NCBI GenBank assembly: GCA_949775045.1 | Contig: OX459107.1 | Coordinates: 14,389,679 to 14,453,678, forward strand | Length of the DNA: 64,000 nucleotides | Source: Metridium senile | Taxonomy: Eukaryota; Cnidaria; Anthozoa; Actiniaria; Metridiidae | Reading direction: 5' to 3' | In this document: positions 25,851 through 36,532 of the stretch, in pieces | Layout of the letters: each line of letters starts with the position of its first letter | Position numbering within the stretch: the first letter of the stretch is position 1 | Notes under the pieces: generated by a model | What the model was told of the DNA's origin: nothing | The model's input: only the letters and a program-made list of their open reading frames with translations | Database searches by the model: none | Program-made: the position numbers and the translations under genes

Positions 25851-26475
25851 ATACACTGTACACTAAACTCCAAGCACACAGTGGCCAGTCTGTTGCGCCT
25901 TGTCGTGGGTATAGAATTTTTCCAACCGAGTACGAATATCCAAAGTAAAATAACCATTTTGGTTAAGAAAAACAAGTCTTGGGATAAACGGTCAGAAAAA
26001 GCATTTTTTTATATATATGACCAGAGGGACCAATGGTGGCTAACAATCCACGGCACCGCCGCAAGGACCGAGCACAAAGGGTATTAGATAACCCCGGACT
26101 TGTTAGCCAACAAAGGATTCCAGCATATAAAAAATGCCAGTATATCATGAAGACTGGTGAACTGTAAACACTATGCATCAATTGAAGCTTAGGATTTATT
26201 TCGGAATGCCATGCATGCACACCAATTAGCACATTCCAGTACAACGTATTCTAAAAAGTTCCATAGACCATTAAAAGTACATCAGATTAGTACAAAAGAA
26301 CACATTCGTTTTAGCGAGACGCACTTGCAACTAAGATATTCAGTGAAACCCAATTAATCGATTGTACTTCCATTAAAATTCTAAACGAGCAGCGAAGCAC
26401 ATTCGCTTTAACTTCAAACAACACAAAATTATAGTGAACAGCGAAACACAAAAGAAGCCAATTATTATTATTCCC

Positions 26476-26825
26476 ACTGGCCATCTACTCCCAAGGGAGA
26501 TGATTAATGATATGCAAGACTATATAAACAATGCAACGTGGTATTAGCTCATATCATTCTTAGTTGCCCAAACTGGCGAGACGAACAACATCAAACCGGA
26601 TAGTAGGATGAAAGGGGAAAATGGATGTTACGGGGAATAATCCTATGGCGTTGAGAAAGTTTACTCGAATATTTTGTGTCCCCCCCACCTTCCCGCCCAC
26701 TTTTTCGTGCGAATATTGCCTCAGCACTTTGTCCCTCAGGATATATTTTCATTGTTTAGCTAAGAACAATGGAGTTCTATTGTTCCCATATCTTAATCAT
26801 CAACCGAGGGAGAATGGCCAGTGAG
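26476..26825. mobile_element. MITE with CACTGGCCAT termini
   Basis: The ends CACTGGCCATCTACTCCC and, inverted, CACTGGCCATTCTCCCTC are followed on both sides by GATGATTAA. The interior is noncoding. Confidence 0.6.
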
Positions 26826-26884
26826 AATATATTACGATTACACTGTTTACATGCGACTTTTCGTCTTTATATTAACGTTCTAAA

Positions 26885-27022
26885 ATGCTAAATCGATGTG
26901 TTGCTGGCGGATGCTCTAGCAGTTCTGATTTAGAAAAGGGTATAGTGCTTCACGCTATTCCTTATTTCAATGACGACAGGCCAGAAGCCAAAGAACAGAG
27001 AAGAAAGTGGGTCAGTTTCTGA
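26885..27022 (+). pseudogene. THAP zinc-finger N-terminal fragment
   Basis: A 45-codon frame begins MLNRCVAGGC and ends RRKWVSF. It matches the start of a THAP domain: the C-x4-C pair, a mid-domain His (codon 29) and the Lys-Trp-Val/Ile-x-Phe segment. The second half of the domain (the C-x2-H pair and the AVPTIF-like end) is not adjacent. A possible donor (GTCAGT) overlaps the last codons at 27011, so this could be a first exon and not a relic. THAP domains bind DNA in transcription factors and in P-element-type transposases. Confidence 0.55.
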
Positions 27023-27199
27023 CAACTTCTGACATGGAAACCAAAAAAAAAACGCGTTGCATTTTAAGACTCGTGCCGGCCATGGTCTGGGCACGAGTAA
27101 TTATTTTAGAAACATCGACACAGTCCACACTAGTTTTAACGCCAGTTATCGTACATTTTAATGCAATTATTTCCTTAGAAACATCACCGATGCACCTAC

Positions 27200-27233
27200 C
27201 GTGGTTATAACACTGCCTCTTTTATCCATTCCA
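27200..27233 (-). pseudogene. Relic of an FGF middle exon
   Basis: The minus strand encodes NIGMDKRGSVITT followed by the same donor (GTAGGTGCAT) as the middle exons at 31836 and 35784. Upstream of the Asn codon the similarity stops. It looks like a broken third FGF-like copy. Confidence 0.6.
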
Positions 27234-27289
27234 ATATTACAACCACTGAAAATTTCAGAACACAAAGACGATAATACGGTGGCTCCAAA

Positions 27290-27375
27290 GGGACATCCGA
27301 CATAAGACATATTAAAGTGTACGAGATAGAAAATCTTCGAGATAGAAAATCTTCGAGATAGAAAATCTTCGAGAT
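27290..27375. repeat. Three tandem GAGATAGAAAATCTTC units
   Basis: A short direct repeat with period 16-17 bp beside the FGF exon relic. It accounts for the repetitive small frames on the minus strand here. Confidence 0.7.
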
Positions 27376-27717
27376 TGTCCGCGCGGTCATGGGACACAAT
27401 AATATATTTCAACAAGGCGGAAGACGAGTGTGAGATGAGTCTGGCATTAAATGGCATTTAATCCATAAATTGTGAATATGTGTACACTTCTTCACTACAA
27501 GGTTATTTGTTCCAGTTCAATGCCATTTTGATTTTGATTAATAGAAATGACGGGATATTTAATTTAAATTAATTACAGTTCGTTGCATCATACAAAAATA
27601 GGCAGTCTAAGACTGCATGAGGCTACTGCTTGAAACAGGTATATAAACTGAACAATCAATGTGCAAAAATAATGTTCGATCTGAAGACGAGATATAGAAA
27701 TGAATCGGCAGGAAGTC

Positions 27718-27859
27718 TAAGGAGCTGTTTAAATAAAGGCGAGTTGTCCCTGCTAGCCGGGATAACTCTTTTGTTTTGAGTTCCCCGGAGAATACAAAAC
27801 AAAAGAGTTATCCCGGCTATCATGCAGGGACAACTCGCTTTGATATAAACAGCCCCTTA
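27718..27859. mobile_element. Near-perfect foldback MITE
   Basis: Arms of about 60 bp (AAGGCGAGTTGTCCCTGC, then GCCGGGATAACTCTTTTG) face each other around a 20-bp loop. The ends are AGG(A/G)GCTGTTTA with TA outside, consistent with a Tc1/mariner-type MITE. Confidence 0.8.
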
Positions 27860-28458
27860 AAGAACAATATGTATTTGTGCAGTCGCGCGTCCAAATTTGC
27901 AGAACAATACTATGGAAATCAGTAGACTGGTAATCATGCCCCAAAAATTCCGTCCACGTGTAAAAATATAATCGTGATTGGATAGTTTTGTTTTGGAGGC
28001 TTGAAGTATTTGCACTGTAAATCTTTACCTTAACACGGCGAACTCTGGTCATCGTGATCGTTTTCTGCCCTCAACAATCTGTGTTGGAACAAGCAGTACA
28101 GTTTTGATAGAGTTCCCGTGTATCGAATGTTGTATTGTATATCAACAAACTATAATTACTATGTGTAACCTGATGACCATCCTGTGTGAATTTTATGCTT
28201 TGCCTAGAGCATAATATCACAAGTATACCACCGGTAATTGGTCATGATCGTGCTAATATGATCCTGTTACTGTTTAACTCTTTCCCTACTGCCCCTTTAA
28301 AAATCAGTCTCTCAGGACAAATGACTTCAAAAATTCTACGTTCCTGGAAACCTTGAGCCATCGGTATAGTTCTAAAAAGAGCAACAGTTTCCCTAACGTC
28401 TTATTTGGAATTCAAATCGATTTTTTATCTAGCTAATTTTGCCATCAAAAATAGTTAA

Positions 28459-29576
28459 GAGCGTATGTCAGGTAGCATCAGACATCGGCTTGTAAATCGT
28501 GGCAATGGTCAAAAATCCGATTTTGCTAATACTTTTATATTTTGTACCCTATTATATCCCAATCATCCCAATCTACTTCATTAGTAAAAATATTGCTTAG
28601 TTTTCGAGAAATAAATATTTTTGTGAGAGTGGGTGAATATGCTAATTTTAGCGATCTCAGATTACCCCACTTCAATGGCCTGGCGTGACGAAAGTATTTA
28701 ACCTTTGAAATTTTAAGTAACATAATATTCTTGTTCATTATTTAGACATTATATTATGTAGTTTTCAATGATTAAAATCAAAAACTAAATTTTTTACGAA
28801 TTTTCTTGTCGACCATACTTTTTCTGCTTCTAAAAATAGCCTCAGAAGAATGGACTTTTAAACTATGTGCGATACAACCAAATCCAACGACATTCTCGAT
28901 TTATAAAGAAGAAGTGATGGCCTTGATGCTGATATAAAAAGTTACGTCCGTATTTTGGTTGTATGGCATGAACAGCGATCTCAAAGTTGGTTAAAATTCA
29001 ACTTTAGCGAGTCTGAAATTGACATGTTTTGTCTAGCCGTTACTCGTTTTGCATGTAAACTATCGCCAAACTATTGCGAAAATCTTCCATAGATTTATAA
29101 AACCACTCACCTTAGCTATTAAATGAATACTAGTTTCAACCAACATCTGTTATATTAGTTATCTCTGGGATAAAAGCAATGCATACATCCCGACGTGCAT
29201 GTAACGCAATGTGCTCAAATAACTGTCAACAATTGTTTTGCTTTGTATGACCGATCACCTATTAACTTTTTTGAAAGTTTTGCACAAATACAAAACACTG
29301 CCCATGATAGCTCGTTTAATAACAGTTAAACTAGTTATTTGAATAGTAATTTTTCGTCACGCCAGGCCATTGAAGTGGGGTAATCTGAGATCGCTAAAAT
29401 TAGCATATTCACCCACTCTCACAAAAATATTTATTTCTCGAAAACTAAGCAATATTTTTACTAATGAAGTAGATTGTGATGATTGGGATATAATAGGGTA
29501 CAAAATATAAAAGTATTGACAAAATCGGATTTTTGACCATTGCCAGTAGTTGTTTGATGCTTCGTGACATACGCTC
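28459..29576. mobile_element. 1.1-kb TTAA element with 230-bp inverted arms
   Basis: The ends are GAGCGTATGTCA with TTAA at 28455-28458 and 29577-29580. The arms 28459-28693 and 29352-29576 are inverted copies. The duplicated locus near 33820 lacks the element and reads straight across (AAAATAGTCAAAAATCC), so it serves as an empty site. No transposase is present. Confidence 0.85.
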
Positions 29577-30169
29577 TTAAAAACGCAATAATAATCGCCG
29601 TAGGCAAAAAGTTAATACGCAGTGCAGTTATTACATTATACACTGAGGAAAGATGGACGGTGGTCAAGAAACAATAGTGATGATAGTTAGCGCGCGCTAG
29701 TAACCCTGAAGATGGACAATTTGTCCGACAGCTTGGTCGTTTTGTTTAATTAAAACGTAGTTGAAACTATATATGCATCCAAAATGTCAAAACCTACGTA
29801 CCAAGAAACGATTGATTTAATGGTGATGATGTTGATGTTGATAAGGATGGTAATGTAATGATGATGATGACACTGAGGGATTCCCAGGACTGCAATGGAT
29901 CGGGTTGGACTGAGTAGAATAGAAATTTCTACACTATAAATCAAAGAATTAGAGTGTAACATTTGCTAAAAAACATGTCACAGGTTTGTGATAATCACAT
30001 ACACTTGCTGTAGTATAATTCACATTTGGTACCATTTCAAAACTAACTATCTAAAAGATCGATAAAGACTCAGCCCATAGAGTAATAGAGATATTTATTT
30101 CCATGCCGAATAACGTATTTATAATAAGATCACTTTAGTAGAATATTGGTCGTATACAAGGGAATTGAT

Positions 30170-30394
30170 CGTCTGGTCAATCAATCAACCAATGATTCAA
30201 TCAACCACTCAATCAGTCAGTCAGTCAATCAATGATTCAATCAAACAGTCAGTCAGTTAGTCAATCAATCAATCAATCACTTGATCAATCAGTCAATCCA
30301 TCAGTCAATCAGTCATCAATCAATCACTCAATCAATCAATCAGTCAACCCATCAATCAATCAATCAATCACTCCATCAATCATACAATCACTCG

Positions 30395-30440
<46 letters not shown>

Positions 30441-30490
30441 CGATTAATCAGTCAGTCAGTCAATCAGTCAACCAATCATTCAATGATTGG
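30170..30490. repeat. (CAAT/CAGT) tetranucleotide array
   Basis: Tandem TCAA, TCAG and TCAT units. The frames reading as repeated NQSINQS are artefacts. The array abuts, and forms the end of, the last exon of the FGF-like gene. Confidence 0.95.
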
Positions 30491-32789
30491 AATAAACAAG
30501 AATGCGTTCGATATTTTCCCTCTGTTGGTTTTTGTCCCTTTCTTTGGATGTCCGTTTCTCTTGAATCCAAGAAAATACTTAGTTTTATCATCACCCCTTC
30601 TGATGTGATAGTAGGATTGAAAGGTCATGAAAGACTGGTCTTGGTTATATCTTTTTTGCCAGAAAGTTGTGTCAGTCTTGTTCATCTGAAAAAAGAAAAC
30701 AACGTCAATTGCAATATACCTAGTAACTTGTACAACACAATAGGGTAACCGTTTCGGACGGTGATTTATTTGTGGCAAACACCAAAAGCATTGGAGATTT
30801 AGATACAACGAAACAGCAAATACTAGTTTAACTATTAGATATTGTACGTTTTTACTAGAAAACACTGACCGCTAGTTATCGTACATTTGTACTTTAACTG
30901 TTTCCTTATAGAAACACCGACGCAGTCCACACTATAGTTTAACTGCTAGTTATCGTACATTTTTACTCCAATTGTTTGCTTAAAAACACTGACGCAGTCC
31001 ACACTAGTTTAACCGCTAGTTATCGTACATTTTTTCTACAATTGTTTGCTTAGAAACACTGACGCAGTCCACACTAGTTTAACAGCTAGTTATCATACAT
31101 TTTTACTCCAATTGTTTCCTTAGAAACACTGACGCAGTCCACACTAGTTTAACCGCTAGTTATCGTACATTTTACTCCAATTGTTTGCTTAGAAACACGT
31201 ACTGATGCAGTCCACACTAGTTGAACCGCTAGTTATCGTACATTTTGACTCCAATTGTTTCCTTAGAAACACTGACGCAGTCCACACTAGTTTAACCGCT
31301 AGTTATCGTACATTTTACTCCAATTGTTTGCTTAGAAACACTGATGCAGTCCACACTAGTTGAACCGCTAGTTATCGTACATTTTGACTCCAATTGTTTC
31401 CTTAGAAACACTGACGCAGTCCACACTAGTTTAACAGCTAGTTATCGTACATTTTACTCCAATTGTTTGCTTAGAAACACTGATGCAGTCCACACTAGTT
31501 GAACCGCTAGTTATCGTACATTTTGACTCCAATTGTTTCCTTAGAAACACTGACGCAGTCCACACTAGTTTAACCGCTAGTTATCATACATTTTTACTCC
31601 AATTGTTTGCTTAAAAACACTGACGCAGTCAGCCACACTAGTTTAACCGCTAGTTATCGTAAAAATTGTTTGCTTAGAAACACCGACGCGGTCTACACTA
31701 GTTTAACCGCTAGTTATCGTACATTTTTACTCCAATTGTTTGCTTAGAAACACCGACGCAGTCCACACTAATTTAACCACTAGTTATCGTACATTTTAAT
31801 GCAAGTATTCCCTAATACATCACCGATGCACCTACCGTGGTTATGACACTGCCTCTTTTATCCATTCCAATGTATAGACCAGTAGCTATTCCTTTAATGC
31901 GCAACCTGCCCAACGAATATGCCTGTATTTCAAGCTCAGCTGACAAAGACAAGAAAGACTAACATCAAGCATTTGATGGATGATTTTTTATTTCGGTCTT
32001 TATCCAAAGACCATCAACTGCAAATGAATAAATTAAACTAAGACATTCTGAATTAAGATTAATTAATGTACTAGCTAAAGTGCGCAGTTTTGAACGACAA
32101 CGCACTAAGCTTGCCAAGATTGAGGCCTCGTCTACACGAATCCGATCCGGCTGAAACCGCATAGAAATATTTGCGTCCACACGAATCCGCGTATCCTGAG
32201 GATTCAAGTAAAAGTATGCGGTTTCGGTGACCGGATTCAATGGATTCATGTGGACGATAGGCCGATTCGCATCAAAAAGTATGCGGTTTCAAAAGTATCC
32301 GGATCCGTGTAGACGGGATCTCATTTCTTAACAACATGCAAGAAAGAACAACTCATTCCAATGTTCACAAGACTCAGGTTAATTAATCTTAATTCAGAAT
32401 GTCTTAGTTTAATTTATTCATTTGCAGTTGATGGTCTTTGGATAAAGACCGAAATATACAAATTACAAAAATGACAACTGGTCTTCTCGTAATTCTATTT
32501 CTCATCAAACTATATGCCCAAAAGAATATAATTACTACATTCGTGAGACAAACAAAGGACTTTCTACATATCTCATATTCACAATGAATTAATAATCTTG
32601 ATGGTTTTATTTCTTACCATATTTGTAATTTACAGGTTGGCCATTGTAGACTGTGCCATCAGAGAACACATGAACATAATGTCCCAACTGAGAAAACATC
32701 CTCCCCTTACGCAAATCGCCTTGTCTGCAAGTGAAACTGCTGACCACAATGATAGATGCATAGAGTAGAATCACTGGAGCATATACAAT
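30476..32789 (-). CDS. FGF-like growth factor, gene A
   Basis: Three exons are seen on the minus strand: 32618-32789, 31836-31939 and 30476-30685. All borders have AG acceptors and GT donors and the phases match. The first encodes a hydrophobic signal-like stretch (VILLYASIIVVSSFTC) then GHYVHVFSDGTVYNG, the start of the beta-trefoil. The second is 104 nt, the classic FGF middle-exon length, with RIKGIATGLYIGMDKRG. The third carries TFQSYYHIRRG and KYFLGFKRNGHPKKGTKTN, matching the YxS, heparin-binding and GxPKRG region of FGFs. The family member would be a secreted ligand for FGF receptors. The conserved FGF Cys before the FxE strand is absent. The exon with the start codon was not identified. 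The stop at 30476-30478 lies in the tetranucleotide repeat, so the C-terminus may have been altered. Confidence 0.75.
30860..31800. repeat. 72-bp minisatellite in FGF intron
   Basis: About 13 tandem units contain TTTAACCGCTAGTTATCGTA, CTCCAATTGTTTGCTTAG and GACGCAGTCCACACTAG. The array lies in the second visible intron of FGF-like gene A. Two or three units occupy the same intron of gene B (35580-35750), and about one lies beside the relic at 27110-27180. Confidence 0.95.
32123..32321. mobile_element. MITE with GTCTACACG termini, copy 2
   Basis: Inverted relative to 6003-6199, with the same ends and the same internal CCGCATACTTT-type palindromes. It lies in the first visible intron of FGF-like gene A. 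It is flanked by inverted copies of TTAATTAATCTTAATTCAGA-like sequence (about 32040 and 32380). Confidence 0.8.
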
Positions 32790-33125
32790 CTTGAAAGAAT
32801 GAAAAAGACAAAAGTAAGAACGCTACAATGATAGATGCATAGAGTAGAATCACTGGAGCATATACAATCTTGAAAGAATGAAAAAGACAAAAGTGAGAAC
32901 GCTACAATGATAGATGCATAGAGTAGAATCACTGGAGCATATACAATCTTGAAATAATAAAAAAGACAAAAGTGAGAACGCTACAATGATAGATGCATAG
33001 AGTAGAATCACTGGAGCATATACAATCTTGAAATAATAAAAAAGACAAAAGTGAGAACGCTACAATGATAGATGCATAGAGTAGAATCACTGGAGCATAT
33101 ACAATCTTGAAATAATAAAAAAAAC
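32741..33125. repeat. 79-bp tandem repeat of the FGF signal-peptide segment
   Basis: Five direct units of about 79 bp start at 32749. On the minus strand each carries a pyrimidine-rich stretch ending in CAAG, then the codons for IVYAPVILLYASII, i.e. the acceptor and the beginning of the first visible FGF-like exon. Only the unit nearest the gene continues into VVSSFTC and the trefoil. The 37-bp spacers are too short to be introns. Confidence 0.85.
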
Positions 33126-33349
33126 TTATAAAAAAGACAAAAAACAAATGACAAAAGTGAGAATATTTTCAAAACAAAATGAGACAGCTCGAATTCTTCT
33201 ACTTCAATATCGTCAATTGGATCTTGAGGACAATCAGTGTTAGTGTCCGAAGTTTCGAAAAATACGAACATGAATTGCCCTTGGGCTATCAGAGACAACT
33301 GACTATGTTTCCATTTTTTTGATGAGAATAATTATTGTTCATATTTTAG

Positions 33350-34435
33350 ATCGTGATTGGATAGTTTTGTTTTGGAGGCTTGAAGTATTTGCACTGTAAA
33401 TCTTTACCTTAACACGGCGAGCTGTGGTCATCGTGATCGTTTTCTGCCCTCAACAATCTGTGTTGGAACAGTACAGTTTTGATAGAGTTCCCGTGTATCA
33501 AATGATGTATTGTATATCAACAAACTATAATTACTATGTGTAACCTGATGACCATGCTGTGTGAGTTTTATGCTTTGACCTAGAGCATAATATCACAAGT
33601 ACCACCGATAATTGGTCATGGTGCTAATATGATCCTGTTACTGTTTAACTCTTTCCCTACTGCCCCTTTAAAAATCAGTCTCTCAGGAAAAATGACTACA
33701 AAAATTCTACGTTCCTGGAAACCTTGAGCCATCGGTAGTTCGAAACAGCAACAGTTTCCCTGACGTCTTATTTGGAATTCAAATCGATTTTTTATCTAGC
33801 TAATTTTGCCATCAAAAATAGTCAAAAATCCAATAATACTGATCGCCGTAGGCAAAAGGTTAATACTCAGTGCAGTTATTACATTATACACTGAGGAAAG
33901 ATGGACGGTGGTCAAGAAACAATGGTGATGATAGTTAGCGCGCTAGTAACCCTGAAGATGGACAATTTGTCCGAAAGCTTGGTCGTTTTGTTTAATTAAA
34001 ACGTAGTTGAAATTATATATGCATCCAAAATGTCAAAACCTACGTACCAAGAAACGATTGATTTAATGGTGATGATGTTGATGTTGATAAGGATGGTAAT
34101 GTAATGATGATGATGACACTGAGGGATTCACAGGACTGCAATGGATCGGGTTGGACAGTAGAATAGAAATTTCTACACTATAAATCAAAGAATTAGAGTG
34201 TAACAGCATTTGCTAAAAAACATGTCACAGGTTTGTGATAATCACATACACTTGCTGTAGTATAATTCACATTTGGTACCATTTCAAAACTAACTATCTA
34301 AAAGATCGATAAAGACTCAGCCCATAGAGTAATAGATATATTTATTTCCACGTCGAATAACGTATTTATAGAGTATAATAGAAAATTAAACTACGACAAG
34401 GGTACCATATGTATCTCAGAATATAAAAGTGTATT
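33350..34435. repeat. Duplicated intergenic block (second copy of 27950-28450 plus 29580-30150)
   Basis: This block matches the sequence on both sides of the TTAA element at 28459-29576 but lacks the element. A shorter third piece is at 37672-37900. It is noncoding. Confidence 0.85.
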
Positions 34436-34439
34436 TTGT

Positions 34440-35060
34440 CTTGGAGAATTGGAGAATTGATCATCTGATCAATTAGTCAACCAATGATTCAATCAATCAG
34501 TCAATCAACCAATGATTCAATCAACCACTCAATCAGTCAGTCAGTGAATCAGTCAACCAATGATTCAATCAATCAATCAATCAGTCAGTCAGTGAATCAG
34601 TCAACCAATGATTCAATCAATCAATCAATCATTTAATCAATCATTCAATCAGTCAATCAATCAGTCAGCCAGTCAGACAACCAATGATTCAATAAATCAA
34701 ACACTTGATCAATCAATCAATCAGTCAATCACTCCATCAATTGGTCAGTCAATCACTCAACAAATGATTCAATCAATCAATCAGTCAGTTAGTCAACTCA
34801 TCAATCGATCAATCAATCATTTAATCAATCATTTAATCAATCATTCAATCAGTCAGCCAGTCAGACAACCAATGATTCAATAAATCAAACACTTGATCAA
34901 TCAATCAATCAGTCAATCACTCCATCAATTGGTCAGTCAATCACTCAACAAATGATTCAATCAATCAATCAGTCAGTTAGTCAGCCCATCAATCACTCGA
35001 TCAATCATTTAATCAATCAATCCCTCAATCAATCAGTCAACCAATCATTCAATGATTGAA
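34440..35060. repeat. (CAAT/CAGT) tetranucleotide array, second copy
   Basis: Longer version of the array at 30170-30490, with an internal higher-order duplication: the stretch around 34610-34790 is repeated at 34850-34980. It is not coding. Confidence 0.95.
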
Positions 35061-35110
35061 AACAAACAGAAATGAAACAAACGCGCGTGCCACAATCACA
35101 ACCGCCATCA

Positions 35111-35150
35111 CTGATGAAGGTCCCTGATCATGAACCGAAACGTCTGATAC
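35111..35150 (+). ncRNA. Hammerhead-ribozyme-like core (Penelope or retrozyme remnant)
   Basis: CTGATGA (35111-35117), a weak GGT/ACC helix, and GAAA (35137-35140) followed by CGTC fit the CUGAUGA - helix II - GAAA - helix III order. The motif is typical of Penelope-like element ends. Helix II is short with a large loop, and helices I and III were not established, so catalysis is unproven. Confidence 0.35.
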
Positions 35151-35188
35151 TTTCAAGTTTTCAAGTCAGAGACAAAACGTAAAAAAAA

Positions 35189-35882
35189 TTAAAAAAACAG
35201 GAATGAGTTTGATTTTTCCCCTCTGTTGGTTTTTGTCCCATTCTTTGGATGTCCGTTTTCTTTGAATCCAAGAAAATACTTAGTTTTATCACCACCCCTT
35301 CTGATGTGATAGTAGGATTGATAGGTCCTAAATGTTTCTTTGTTTAACCTTTCTTTCCACAAAGTTGTGGCAGTCTTGTTCATCTGAGTAAAAGAAAACA
35401 ACGCCAATTGCAATGATTCAGAACCTAGCAACTTGCACAACGCAAATACGGTAAATGAAAAACGTTTCGGACGGTGATTTATTTGTGGCAAACGCCAACA
35501 GCATTGGGGATTTAGATACAACGAAACAGCAAATACTAGTTTAACTATTAGATATGTTATACGTTTTTACTACAAAACAATGACCGCTAGTTATCGTACA
35601 ATTTACTCCAATTGTTCCCTTAGAAACACCGACGCAGTCCACATTAGTTTAACCGCTAGTTATCGTACATTTTTACTCCAATTGTTTGCTTAGAAACACC
35701 GACGCAGTCCACAACAGTTTCACCGCTAGTTATCGTACATTTTAATGCAATTATTTCCTTAGCAGCATCACCGATGCACCTACCGTGGTTATGATACTGC
35801 CTCTTTTATCCATTCCAATGTATAGACCAGTTGCTATTCCTTTAATGCGCACCGTGCTAACACCATATGCCTCTAATGCAAG
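35189..35882 (-). CDS. FGF-like growth factor, gene B (partial)
   Basis: The middle exon is 35784-35882 (RIKGIATGLYIGMDKRG) and the last exon is 35189-35383 (TYQSYYHIRRG, KYFLGFKENGHPKNGTKTN). Both have canonical splice sites, and gene A is clearly paralogous. Three bases around the gene A middle-exon acceptor are missing here, so the nearest AG lies 5 bases further in. That shortens the exon to 99 nt and changes its phase. No first exon like 32618-32789 was found upstream, to about 37.6 kb. It may be a pseudogene or use a different 5-prime part. The two small minisatellite units in its intron show it was duplicated together with its surroundings. Confidence 0.65.
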
Positions 35883-36409
35883 CTCAGACAAACAGAAGAA
35901 AGATTAACATCAAGCATTTGATGGATGATTTGATGATACACACCACAAGACGGAGTCAGAAAGTGGGGCAGGGGAGGGTGGTACAATAACAGTCTACGCA
36001 CCCCTGTCCCCACCGCTGTATCCGCCCCTGGTGAAAAGTTAAGCTAGGTGTTGAGTGCGATATTTTGTGAGAGACACCTAATTAAAAAAAAGTTGACGGG
36101 GCGAACGGCGATTGCACGACCGAAAGGAACTATGGGTAATACGAATTCTTTCTTATTCGTTTCGAAATTACGCAAACAATGCCTCCACCGTTCAGCGAAA
36201 CCTTCGAGACACCCATCTAAGGAAGAAGTTCATAACCAGAAGTGTCCATCTTCATTGTTAACCTATGCCCTATCATCAAGATAGCTAAGTTATTTTTAGA
36301 TTTGCACGCACAGCCAATCATTTCGCTTTAGCGTGACAGGCGAAGCAATAATATGGCGCCCGTGACTGTCACGAAGTAGGCAGGCAGTAAAAACTTTCTC
36401 TTTTGTCAG
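35883..36409. other. Noncoding or unresolved
   Basis: A 78-codon plus-strand frame (36048-36284) contains basic residues and an FCERH segment that could be the C-x2-H half of a THAP domain, but the surrounding residues do not support it well. Nothing else was recognised. Confidence 0.3.
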
Positions 36410-36532
36410 AAAAAGCAAACAAATGCAGCTACTAAAGAGGCAGATACTTTGAGAGTAACACTAGAAATTGAAAAATTGGAGGACATCTTCACATCACTGA
36501 AAGAACAGAAATATATTGGCCTGAATGTGTAG
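36410..36532 (+). CDS. Possible C-terminal coiled-coil exon
   Basis: A strong acceptor (TTTCTCTTTTGTCAG) precedes 41 in-phase codons that end at TAG 36530-36532. The peptide (LEIEKLEDIFTSLKEQKYIG near the end) is a short coiled coil, like the last exon of THAP-domain proteins. The THAP fragment at 26885 is on the same strand 9.5 kb upstream. No connecting exons are proven. Confidence 0.3.
   Translation, partial: KKQTNAATKEADTLRVTLEIEKLEDIFTSLKEQKYIGLNV

Larger units (their letters stand above)
19758..26185. repeat. Segmental duplication, second copy of 1-7125
   Basis: The order is the same as in copy 1: element end, nuclease exon 1, two foldbacks, exon 2, (ATTCT)n, hairpin minisatellite, then the sequence starting GGACTTGTTAGCCAAC. 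Exon 1 and its surroundings are offset by exactly 19,766 bp and appear identical. Differences include about 400 bp after the ATTCT array (24730-25150) missing from copy 1 and a 1-kb insertion present only in copy 1 (about 6003-7024). Confidence 0.9.

Noticed and set aside
30232..30447. NQSINQS repeat proteins (also 34608-34883)
   Set aside because: Translation of the CAAT/CAGT tetranucleotide.
33165..33298. Acidic frame upstream of the FGF repeats as the FGF first exon
   Set aside because: It has no convincing donor and no signal peptide, and its link to the 79-bp units is only by read-through.
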